64,000 nt of DNA from Owenia fusiformis (lineage: Eukaryota > Annelida > Polychaeta > Sabellida > Oweniidae), in contig CAIIXF020000012.1 of NCBI GenBank assembly GCA_903813345.2, forward strand, positions 17,987,520 to 18,051,519, in the 5' to 3' direction. The notes under the pieces are model-generated. The model was not told the DNA's origin and searched no databases. It was given only the letters and a program-made list of their open reading frames with translations. A program made the position numbers and the translations under genes. Shown here in pieces: positions 52,986 to 64,000 of this stretch (its first letter is position 1; each line of letters starts with the position of its first letter).

Positions 52986-54412
52986 GACTTACACATGAGA
53001 GCAGAACTATGTAATAGTTCAGAGTTAAAGTTTATATATAGGCTAGTAATTGAATAAAATAAATGGTATACTGTGATATTATTTTTATACTAGCTGGTTT
53101 AATTGTTACGGGAAATAAATGATCCATTGAAATGTGCCAGTTTTCTATTTAGACTTTGAATGAAATGTTGGACATTTTCGTACAGTTCCTTAAAAAAATA
53201 GATCTGTAAAATTGTTAATTGTTACATTGTATTGGAACAAAGAATTGTAATTTCAATTTAAAGCTATAGAAATGACACTTTTTTTGAATATTTTACTGAG
53301 TACATGTATCTATGATGTTTTTCCTGTAAATAAATACCTCATTATTTTTATGGATGAAATAAATGTATGAAATAAATAAAAAGATGGTTGTGTTGTGTGG
53401 ATGTAATTATTAAAAGTTCAGGAATCTCTAAATGTAATCAATAACTTGAATTAGAAAGTTGCACTTGCAAAATACCATGTCAATTGCTAAAGGGATTTAC
53501 TAAATTGACAATTTCATTACTGAGAAATTCTCAATAATTTGACTGAAAGGCAAATATGCGGTCCATTGTTTTCAGGCTAATTTTGGTCATCAAAATCTAA
53601 TACCTTCCAAATTAGGATTTCAATGCCATTCTACCTTTCAATAACTTCTAGATCTCATATTGTATAGCCCAATCTATTTATGCAATAGGAATGCAAAAAA
53701 CAAGATCATTTTTGGAAAATAAGATATTTTGAAAAATGTGTAGAGAAAGGGTCCTAATCCATGGCTTTTCAAAGAAATTGATAATTTTATGGAGGAAAAT
53801 GTATTGTTTTGATGCGACATGTTGAACTTGCAATGAGAAAATATGTCAATACCCTTTATCCTCATGAAGAAAATAAAGTAAAACAAAAAATATTGTAGAA
53901 GTTGAATAGAATTTATTTTTTGTAAATATAAATCAGCTTTTCCATTTTTTCAGTGAACATGACTACATAATTTTTTATATTGATAATATTACAATATTCA
54001 GTGAAAACAGGGAGGTTAAGCTACACAATTATGAGAGATCTTGTTGGCAAACATGTAGAATTATGGTCATCTAGGGATTAGAACTACCCTTTGTTTGTAT
54101 TTACATGTACTTATCTAATTAAGTATAAAGTTTTAAAGAAAATAGTTGTGAAAAGATCCCTTGAAAAACAATTGAGAGTGGAATAGAAATCCCAAAGGGG
54201 GTATTAATATAAAATGTTCATGTACAAGTTCTCTTAAAATGTGTAGCTTTATCTCCCAAATACTATCATGTTACAGAACCTCTTTGTGAAACATCTGAAC
54301 ATACATTGTATATCTGGCAAATGTTCACTTTAATCAGATTTAATTGTAGGCCTACATGTTTATAATGATTTGTAGGCCTATTAGAAATTCACATAGTATC
54401 TATCATTTGAGT
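52986..54412. other. Intergenic DNA, no gene seen
   Basis: AT-rich. Overlapping AATAAA signals near 53325-53380 could serve as distal poly(A) sites for MAPKAPK5. No domain or repeat border recognised. Confidence 0.45.
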
Positions 54413-54415
54413 GAT

Positions 54416-55784
54416 AACTAGAAGATTGCAAGCAATCTTACGGAGGCCCTGTAGGCTTTTTTAAACATTTAAAGGTCAGCCAAAGGTCAAATCTTAAATA
54501 CAAGGACATTTATGAACTCCAGGCATCTTGTAGATGATTTTTAAAAAAAATTTTGGTCAATTTGAAGCAATGTGAAATTTGACCTTGAAAAATTTCAACA
54601 TTAGACCTTTTTCAGTTTTTGAGGTCCAATATCTCAAAACTGCTGCAGAATTTTAATAGATAATCAATTGTTATTATGTGTAAAACCTTTAGAGGAATAT
54701 ATATCCTGACTTTAATTCAAAAATATTGATTTGTAGTCACAAACTTTGAGAAACTTAGAAAACACAGTTTGTGATCTTGTTTGATGACCTTGACCTTTGA
54801 CCTTACAGGTTTTACTTTTTTAGACCTCAGTATATCTTTTCTGATTGAAGAAACCTAAATTTGAATCCAGAAAATCAATTTGAAAAATTAACTTTTTTGA
54901 CCTTTCGAAGGTCACTGAAGGTCAACTAAAGGTCATAGTTCAAAACTAAGGTCAGATTTGAGTTCCTGAGATCTTGTAGATGCTTTTTAAAAAAAAGTTT
55001 GGTCAATTTAGAGCAAGTTGAAATTTGACCTTGAAAAATTTTGAAATTTGACCTTTTTTTCAGTTTTTGAGTTCTAATATCTCAAAACTGGAGCAAAATT
55101 TTAATAAATAGTCAATTGCTAATATGTGTAGAACCTTTAAAGGAATATATATTCTGACTTTCAGTAAAAAAAATTGATTTGTAGTCTCCAATTTTGAGAA
55201 ACTTAGAAAACACAGTTTGTGATTTCGTTTGATGACCTTGACCTTTGACCTTGCAAATTTTACTTTTTTAGACCTCAGAAGATCTTTTGTGAATAAATAT
55301 ACCTAAATTTGAATCCAGAAAATCGATTTGAAAAATCAACTTTTTTACCTTTCGGAGGTCACTGAAGGTCAACTAAAGGTCAAAGGTCAAAAGTAAGGTC
55401 AGATTTGGAATCCTGAGAACTTGTAGATGAGTTTTAAAAAAAAATTTGGTCAATTCGAAGCAAGTTGAAAAAAGACCTTTTTTGACCTTTTTTTGACCTT
55501 CAATATCTCAAAATCTAGGCAAAATTTCTCTAGACGGCAAAAGGCTAAGACTAATAGAATACTAATATCTATATGTGTGCAAAAATTCAGCCAAAAATAT
55601 TTAAGTGTAGTGTCAGGATTTGAGAAACTTGAAAAAAACTTAGATTTGACCTAGATTTTGACCTTTGACCTTGACCTAGATAAAAATTCCTTTCCCGCCA
55701 AGTTCAGCCCAGGTCCCTAGTAGGACTATGTAGTACCTAGTTGAAAGGTAGTTGGAAGTAGGAGAAAAAGAGGGAGGAAGAATA

Positions 55785-55815
<31 letters not shown>

Positions 55816-55859
55816 TCTACAAAATTGATAGGAGGCCCCCCGATGGGGCCTCCTAATAA
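54416..55859 (+). mobile_element. Helentron-like element, copy 3 (1.4 kb), covarying ends
   Basis: AACTAGA (54416-54422), hairpin AGATTGC-AA-GCAATCT (54423-54438), then segment GGAGGCCC (54442-54449). At the 3' end an (AAT)n run (about 55787-55815) is followed by a perfect hairpin GGAGGCCCC-CCGAT-GGGGCCTCC (55831-55853), whose second arm contains the reverse complement of the segment, then TAATAA (55854-55859). The interior has two diverged units of about 420 bp with many 'aggtcaaaggtca' lines and 'atctcaaaactg'. It resembles copy 1 in content but has different end stems. No ORF. Confidence 0.75.
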
Positions 55860-57419
55860 GACCTATAAGAACTTTTACTCAGAAGCTCTGAGAATTATGT
55901 CTCCAATTCTATACAATACTGATAAAAAATCATTTAATCAGACATCATATTGCGTTCTTTATTGTTTAAATTTCTTAAGTTATACAACATTTGCTATACC
56001 AGTAAGTACATGCAAATAGACATGATAACTTTTGTTATTCTTGTACAGAATGTAGATTTAAAATTATTTTTTTGTGACAGTTGTAAGACAGGTAAACCCA
56101 CATCTTCACCAAGTTAACACTAATTTCCCATATGAATAAATGGGTCGCCTCATATTTTCAATATTATAGTCCATATCACTTTGAGGCAGTGGATATGTTA
56201 TGCACTGGAAGGTTTTAGATACAGATTTTATCCAGAGGGAAATATGTAAATGTATTTTCCTCCAGGAATCGAGGGAGATACATATATTTCCAGAGAGATA
56301 AATCCTGGATCCAAAAGTGACAATACATAACAGATGTATTCCATACCAACTGAAGTTCTTGGTATAATTCATATTAAGACATTTTTGTAAAAATAAAATG
56401 AAAAAGATTTGTGTAGAATTATTCAATTTTTTGAACAGGAAGAGCTTAGATCCAGCCTGTATTTCACGGACCTTAGGGCAATAGTGGGATAATTGCAGAA
56501 AATATCTATTCTGCTCCCTAGATACACTATATATTCCCATATGTTTTGTACCTAGAACCTCAATAGGCATGGAATACTAACATCTTGCCACACATTTAAA
56601 TGTAATATTGAAATGAATCTCCAATAGCAATTCTTGGACTATATCATATGATTCAATACATATAATTATTTTAATCTATTTCAAAACCTTTTTCAGAGGA
56701 AAAACATATTTCCATTTATCTTAAGAACTAGATAAAGATCAAAATATCCATTTGCAACATAATCTTAAATCTTTATTATTGAATTAAAAAAAATATACAT
56801 TTTAATAGAAATTCTATGTGCACATTTCAAGATACAATATTATGTACATAAGAATCGAGTTCACGTGTTTCCAATGTCTCGATTCTTTGCTAAATACATG
56901 TAAGACCTTGCAAAACTGGATTCAGAATTTTGAAAATACATGTACAACATTATGTATATTAATATATATATATGTTCATTATAACATACCTTAAGACTCT
57001 AAAGGGAAATTGTGCATTTGTATGATTGCCATTAAAGTTATATTATCATGAAATAAATAAAATAAAATAATAAAAAAAAATTATTGAAATATTTCAAATG
57101 GTTCCGTACTTTTGAAGGATTGAACTTTAATAATTTTAGTAGTGAGACAGTTAACAAGTCATGAATGGGTGTGTAATCTTGTATTTTTCATTAAGAGGCA
57201 CTGGTTGATAGTAAGATTTAATAGGAGAAATATAAATTGGAAGTATTTCCATTACTATTGCTGTAATGTGTCAAACTTAAAAAAAAATCCTCAACTTTGC
57301 ATTGATGACAATTTAAGTCTTATTTTTTGTGAATTATTATAATGGTGATTATGGTTTATATTTTTGTCTGGAAAAATGACAGTCAAAGGCCATCTTTAAT
57401 ATCCGATGATAATCTTGTC
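55860..57419. other. Intergenic DNA and 3' region of the zinc-finger gene
   Basis: A 154-codon minus-strand frame (56106-56570) is the longest here but shows no recognisable domain. AATAAA on the minus strand near 56770 is a candidate poly(A) signal for the zinc-finger gene, about 650 bases after its stop. Confidence 0.4.
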
Positions 57420-60400
57420 TTATATCTCATCTAGAACTAGCCAAGTGTCCGGGTCACTTCCAATGCTAGTGTCCATCACTTCAATCTCATCTGCACCTAT
57501 AGCCATATGTTCAGCATCAGACACTTCAGATACACTGGGTGCAGAAATGGCAGTTGTGTTACCACCTCTATCAATATCTACATTACATGAGCTCTCTGTT
57601 GCATGTTGAGTTTCTTCAACATCAACAGGTTCATATACAGAGCTTTTGCTATTTACATTTTGAGTTTCAACAGTTTGTTCAACACCAGGCTCCTTCTTTA
57701 TTTTTGATGTATTGAATAGTTGCCAGATGGTCCTTGATGGATCCTTTTCATTTTCATCATCAGGTTTCTCTACTTTAATGTTTTGAACATTTTTAATAGT
57801 ATTTCCCTGACTGGTTGTGTCCTTTGTACCTTTAGGTTTAGGTTCAGTGGTTGTCTTAAAGTTCTTGAATCTATTTTTAATATTTCCAAGATTAAAAATA
57901 GCTTTTGATTTTTGTTTAGGTTTTTCAATATCTATGTTAGATTCCATAATGATAATGTCTGATACATCAGTCTTAGGTGAATGTCCCTGCTTGATCATCT
58001 CTGCTTGATCATCAATTTTCAAATCAGGAGATTTTCTTGGATTGTTTGTGTTTACTCTTTCCAACAGTTGTGTGTCAGATGTTGTTGTGTTATCTATTTT
58101 CACTGGATCTTGTGGATCATTATGTTTATCTACACTGCTTTTAATATTCTCACCTCTGATGGCTTTAGATGGTTCCTCAATTGGTTTGCTTGTCAGTGAC
58201 ACCTGAGTGGCAGCGGAGTTGGTATCACTATAAGAATTGGACTCTTCGAGGGAATATTTGTTAATTTTGGGACCTTTAGTTGACTCTTGTACTCCATCAG
58301 CAATCTTACTCACTACTTCAGAATTACCAACATTTAATGTGGTTTCTTTTTCCTTCTGTGTCACCTCACCAGCACTTGTGCTTGATGTAACCTCAACAAG
58401 GGGCTCATGTTTAGCAGTTCCTTCAAGCGATGTACATTTGGTCTCATCGGGATTCTTTTTCTTGAATTTGTTCTGCAACTTGCTGAGATTAAACTTAAAT
58501 GGAATTAGTTTGGTTGCAGTTGTGGATTTAGTCTTTCCAAGCTTTATGGAATCACTTCCTGGAACATTTTTTACATTTAGAGTATTTGTTTTCTGTTTTT
58601 CTTTGACACATTCAATTGGTTCACTGTTGTCACTATCTGAGAATATATTTCCAACACTAAGTAAATCAAATATACTTTTCTCCCTTCTTTGTTCTATCTT
58701 AGGACCACTGCCACTGCTGGTCTGTTCCACATTTGGATTAAACAGTTTACTACAAGAACTGCCATTTGGAAGTTGAGCATCTGTATTTTCAGGCATTAGT
58801 CTCATGTCATTATTGGACACAAGTGCTGGTGTCACATTATCAGTAGGCTCAGGTAGTGATGTTTCTCCATCCTCAATAGCATCTTGCATCTCATAGTCAT
58901 CTTCTAAAGTCACATAAGGGGCAGAACTAGGCTTGTTTGGTCTGATTGAACGCTTTCCATGGTATGTGTAGTCTTTATTGACATCAAGTAGCTTTACAAA
59001 AGGTTGATTTACATTGCTTAATTTAATAGGACTGCTTTTCTCTTTCTTACCAGGTGATGCTTTATTCATAGAAATAGTTCCCGTGTTTGATTCATTAACT
59101 TTTAATATATTTTGTTTTTCTTTTGGTTTGGGTCTGTAGAGCACTACTTTTGGATTCATTGAGTAATTTTTTGCTTGTATACTTCCTTCTTTTTGGATAG
59201 GATTTTGTTGTAGACCTCTATCATCTGACAAGTCAGTAGATTTACTAACACTTTGTTTTTGTTTACTCTTGGGTTTAGGTCGAGATGCTTTCTGAACTGT
59301 GGTGCTTTGAAGTTCTTTTTCATTTGTGTCTCCAGTCTGGGTGCTATTTCCTTTACCTTGATGTTTCACTTGGTCCTTCATTTCAGTTACATCTTTGATT
59401 GGTTTATCACTTTCTTCATCACATCCACCCTTCTTCACCTGTTGTGAAATCTCACTTGGCGTCATTTCAAAATCAATTTGTTGTTGCTTTGCATCACACA
59501 CTTCTAATGGAGCAATTTGCTCTTTCCTTGGGTGTTGTTTACGGCAGTGATATACAATTGATTCACGAGACTTACTTTTCACATTACAATGGGGGCATTT
59601 GTAATACTTTTCCATCTGTTCAGACTGCTCTGGAGTCTCAGATTCACATTCTGGTTGAGAAAGTATGCCTTCCTTGCCTTTGTACTCACTGGTGACTCCT
59701 CTATGTAGCTTCTTGGCTCCTCGTTCATTGGCAGAGTGGATTCTATCACAATGTCGCAATATATTCTGTAACTGTTTACTTGTAAAGTAACAATATGAAC
59801 ACTTGAAAGTTGGTTGTTCATGCCACATTACATGCTTTTCATACTTGCTCCAGACAAATGTCCTAAATTTGCAATGTAGACATTTCAGTTCATGAAGTGG
59901 GGTTTTATAGTTGGGTTCTGGTCTTATTGTTGAGATCTGCCCTTTCTTGATTCTTATGGCACATTTTTCTTTTGATATGTGTTGTCGACTGCAGTGACGA
60001 AATATATTAGAACGATGTATGTAAAAAAGGTCACAGTATGGACATTTAAATGTCGGTTTCTCATGTTGCATGAGATGTTCTTCAAATTCCTTCCATGTAA
60101 AACTCTCATACTCACAATGTTTACAGGAAAACGCTTTATCTTCAACATTATCTTTGTTTTTCTCAACAAATCTTTTGACAGGTTTATCAATACCTAAATC
60201 AATGACCAAAGCCTTCATTTTAGGATGATCTTCTCTACAATGCCTTTGCACTGCAACTTTACTTTCAAAAGATTTTGAACAGTACTTGCATTTGTACTTC
60301 CTTGTAATGAGGTCCTCTCTAAATTTACCAGTTTTTGCATCAATAACTCTAACAGGCTTTTTTGTATGTTTCAGTCTGCAGTGTCTTTTGATAGTAGCGA

Positions 60401-63400
60401 CATACTGGGTCTCTAGTGGGCAATATGGACATCTGAACAATGCAGTTTTAGTTTCTTCACTATTTGTGATATTTACAACTCTATGTGATTTGTTAGGATG
60501 TTTGACTGTGCAATGTTTTTTGACAGATTTGGCATAGTGGGACTTAAAGAGACAATATGAACACTTAAACAAACCTGTTTTCTGCTCAGGCTTCCTTGAA
60601 TGGGCATTATCAATTTGCTGTATAGAAACCTTTGGAAGAGCATGTATTTTTTGATGGTTCTCGAAAACAGCTTTGGATGTTGTGGTAAATAGGCACAATT
60701 GACACTTGTGAATATTGTCAGATGTCTTCTGTTGTGTGTCTTTGGACTCCTTCAAATCCTTTTCAATGAATGCGGGTAAATTGTGACATACTAAATGGGA
60801 TTGGAAGTCTGACTCTGATTTTGTGACATATCTGCAAAAGCCACATTTGATATCTACTTTAATAGGCTTCTCTTCAATCTCATTTAGTTGTGCTGCAAGG
60901 TTATGAGTTTTCAAATGGGTCTGGAAGCTGTCTTCATCTTGGGTAACAAATCTGCAAAAGCCACATTTGATAGCAGGAACTGATACCTGTGAAGATGGTT
61001 GTGCATCTGCGTTCATGTCAGTGCTGATGACCTTAACAGCTTCATCAGGGTGACTTTTCACACAGTGTTTCCTTATCCGAAATTCTTCATATTGCTTGAA
61101 GTCACAATAAGGACATTTGAAAGGATAGTCTTCATAGATTGGTCCCTTTGCTTTAATTTCCACTTCAGCAACTGAAAACAAAGTAAGTACAGTTATCAAA
61201 AAGAACATTGTTACAATCGTCTAACACGTTTAAAACTATTTGTTTAAGAAAGAATTAATTGACATAAACAACAAATTTAGGAAATGGTTGAAATTAAATC
61301 TGTAGGTATTACCTTCATCCTTAGTCTGACTGGTATTAGATCTCTTAGAAGCTGAGCTTGCGTTGCTTTCAATAGAGAGTGTCCTTTTTCTCGCCTTCTT
61401 TACAAGATCAATAGACTTGATGGTTGAACTGCTAGATTTTTCACTTGTGTTGCTCTCAATAGAGTCTCTTCTTTTCCCTGTTCCCTTCTTACCAGGTACC
61501 TTGAATATAGTAAAAAGTAAAATGAACTTTTAATGATTCTTTCACACTTTTTTAACTTCACCTCTTCAGTTGCTGAATCATTTAACTGATAAGTCAATAC
61601 AGAATGTAGAATGACCACCAAATAATGTTTACTTACAGTTCTCTTAGTGTTCTTTGCTGTGTCTTTAGAGACCATTCTCTCAGCCATCTGGTCATCTCCA
61701 TCCGTCAGTTTAATATCAGCATCATCTGACTGAATACTTGGGGAATGTGTTGCATTGTTGTCTCTGACACTTAAAATTTCTTTGTTAATCTTCCTATCAA
61801 CTAAATTGTCCTTTACAACTCTGAATTCTAATGGTTTATCACAGTGCTCTCCCTTTATGTGAAATTTCATGTCAAACTTTGTTGTACAGGCGAATGAACA
61901 GTATGCACAAATGAAAGGTTTATACCCAAAATGAGTCCTCATGTGTGATACTAATAAGGCCATTGTTGGTATTGGGCAACTGCAGCGGGGACATTTGAAC
62001 TGTGTTTGTTCATTTCTTTTTCTTTTCTTTGTACTACTGTCAGTTTCAGAATGTGTGTGTTTCCTTTTTGTTTTCTTGGGTTTACCAGAACCTTTCTTTA
62101 GGTCCTTGTTATATCCAGCAGAGTCGACTACCTTCTTGATGTGTGAGCTCTGCGTTTTATTGAGCTCTTTGTCAGATTCAGAAAGTGCTTCAGCATGTTT
62201 CAATTTATTCATCTGATAGGTAAACCAATTCAAATTTCCAACAAGTACTTCACCATCCTTTTCCTCTAATTTGTGAGCATGTCTTGGGAGTTGTGTCCTC
62301 TCAATTACAGCAACCCCACCATGAGCTGTATTCATGTGACTGATCTTACTTGCTGAACTATTATAACCAGCACCACATTCTGTGCATTTGTATAATTTCA
62401 TTTTGAGATGTTTTACTTTCATATGGCTATAAACATTGGCTTTGGAAGACGTCTTATATTCAGTACACACAACACAAACAAAGTTCTTCCTGGGAACTAC
62501 AGCCTTTGGTTCATCTCTTTGGACAGCCTCTTTGGGTTTCACTTTGGCTTTTAAGTAAGATCTATCATTGCTGGATTTGCCCTTCTTTGTTATCTTTTCA
62601 TTTTTCATTTTGTTCATCTTCAAGCGAATCCAGTTTTTGTGTCCAATATATTTTTTCCCATCTCTAATTGTAATTTTCTGTGCTTGATGAGACAGATGGA
62701 CTCTTTGAATAAATGTTCGAGGATCCATGCCACCATGTACTTTATCCAAATGTTCAAGTTTCTCAATAGAACTAAGTTTGATATTACATTCAATGCACTT
62801 AAATAGCTTCTGTTTCAGATGTTGCACTTGAATATGTGTATGAACATCTGCTTTGTTATTTGCGTCATATGCTTCACAAACAACACAAGTGTAGATATCC
62901 GCACTGGCCTGATCATCTATAGCTGGAGCAGGTTCAATATTTCTACTTCCATTTTCTTCAAGGATGATGTTACTCTCTGTGGTCTTCATAACACTGGTTT
63001 CTACATCAGCTTTATGTTCACTAATATAATTTTCTATCCATTGTTTGTTACCATAAAATATCTGCTCTCCTTCAATATATTTCTCCCTGATTGCAACAGG
63101 GACAGTTTTTAGCTTGTAGGCATAATGCCAGCCATGGAGCTTCTTACAATGTATTCTTGCCTCTTTTGTAGAATCAAATCCCATAACACATTTCACACAT
63201 TCATATATGTTCTCCTTCAGATGTGCACCCATGATATGATTGTAGACATTGATGGATAGTTCGCTGCTAAAGTTGCACATTGAGCATCTATGCTTTGATA
63301 CAACCTTGCTTGTTTGTCCTTTATCATCTGCAACAGTGTCTGCTTCTAGTAGTTCATTATTATCAGCATTGTCCCTCTTGCTGTGGCTGACTATATCAAA

Positions 63401-64000
63401 TATATTTTGACTGTTTGGTGTTCCTGTCTTTTGCTGCATATCTGGTATATTTTCTTCACATCTTTTATTAGAGACTCCATCATCAAAAGTGTCTTTCTGT
63501 CCTTCAAATGAGCTTATGTTCATGGATTCATCGAGTAAATCAGAGGATGTTGAAGTCACTTCATGGACATTCTGTCCTGTCTGTTGTACCATAGACTCAA
63601 CATTCTTTAATGTGTCATCAACTTCATGAATCCCTCTTTCATCATTCTCACGTCTCAATGGCCTTATTTGATGCTCTGAGTCAGACACAATGTTTTGGGG
63701 TTGACCAACATCCATTGTCGATTGGGCTGATGTAGCAGTTGTATCATTATTTGCCTGGGGTGGTTTGGGTAAGGATGTGTTATCATGGTGCTGGTGTGAC
63801 ATATGTGACACCAATGAAAGCATATCACCTTTCAACGTACAATGGGCACATTCATGTTTCAAACTCCTGTTATCCATAATCCATTTATAATCTCCAAAGA
63901 TGATATAACTTCCCCTTCTCACTTCTTTCTCACCCGATGCTGGAATGACATGTGATAGGGACTTTATACACTGGTTACTACTGTCCACACAGCATTGATG
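57420..64000 (-). CDS. Very large multi-C2H2 zinc-finger protein, 5' end outside the window
   Basis: Three exons join in phase: 61637-64000 (open at the window edge), 61313-61499 and 57420-61171, together 2100 codons. The first exon has about nine fingers. Several are paired as C-V-V-C...H and C-x-E-C...H-G-G and followed by a repeated G-x-x-x-W-I-x-x-x-M motif (FGDYKWIMD, YGNKQWIENY, IGHKNWIRLKM, VGNLNWFTYQM), then a basic KKTKRKH...KKRKRNE nuclear signal. The small exon encodes two copies of a K/R-R-x-S-I-E-S-N-x-S module. The last exon has twelve fingers, many ending R/K-H-C-x-x-x-H-P, and a long disordered tail. The tail has two sumoylation-type sites (NIKVEKPD, KIKKEPG) and an acidic hydrophobic end, WLVLDEI. 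Probably a nuclear DNA- or chromatin-binding regulator; I cannot name an orthologue. Confidence 0.88.

Noticed and set aside
58237-58776. 179-codon plus-strand ORF, and others at 59253-59695, 60286-60537 and 61941-62216
   Set aside because: All are antisense to the exons of the zinc-finger gene, which has clear fingers and matching splice phases on the minus strand.
61400-61636. C-terminal extension of the 862-codon frame past 61637
   Set aside because: The strong GTAAGT donor at 61636-61631 and phase-matched downstream exons show that this is an intron read through.

Overview
The window is AT-rich genomic DNA from an animal, very probably an invertebrate. Genes are split by short GT-AG introns, most of the sequence is intergenic, and it is packed with small DNA transposons, foldback elements, non-LTR retrotransposon pieces and tandem repeats. 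A mollusc, another lophotrochozoan or an invertebrate deuterostome would fit; I cannot name the species. A run of exactly 500 N at 31165-31664 is an assembly gap.

Three host genes are well supported, each by joining exons in phase. USP30, the deubiquitinase of the mitochondrial outer membrane, lies on the minus strand (32839-39007, nine exons, about 471 aa). MAPKAPK5 (MK5/PRAK), a p38/ERK3-linked protein kinase, lies on the plus strand (44867-50797, about 477 aa). The two are divergent, and the space between them is mostly an RNase H-type LINE (about 39690-43250) and a long-arm foldback element (43271-44739). The third is a giant C2H2 zinc-finger gene on the minus strand (57420 to the right edge). 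Its three visible exons join in frame to at least 2100 aa with about 21 fingers; its 5' end is outside the window. A decayed cytosolic sulfotransferase-like gene lies at 789-1417 on the minus strand.

From 1 to 31 kb the DNA is mainly accessory. There is a 2-kb inverted-repeat element (2662-4712), LINE remnants, a 300-bp tandem array (7.0-8.95 kb), a foldback element split by a mariner-type element (9952-11857), a two-copy MITE family, a Transib-like MITE with 5-bp target duplications (14508-15782), a nest of TTAA palindromic elements (16.4-18.96 kb), a 160-bp tandem array (19.7-20.6 kb) and many minisatellites. The introns of USP30 carry a Mutator-like MITE with 9-bp duplications, a 70-bp satellite that reaches an exon's splice acceptor, and a TTAA element inserted in that satellite.

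The most interesting pattern is a set of three complete elements (20662-23737 minus, 52197-52985 minus, 54416-55859 plus) with one shared layout. Each starts with AACTAGA, a hairpin and a short segment G. Each ends with a hairpin whose second arm is the exact reverse complement of G, followed directly by TAATAA. G itself is different in each copy, so the two ends covary. The layout resembles Helentron/HINE elements but may be a distinct structure-defined group.
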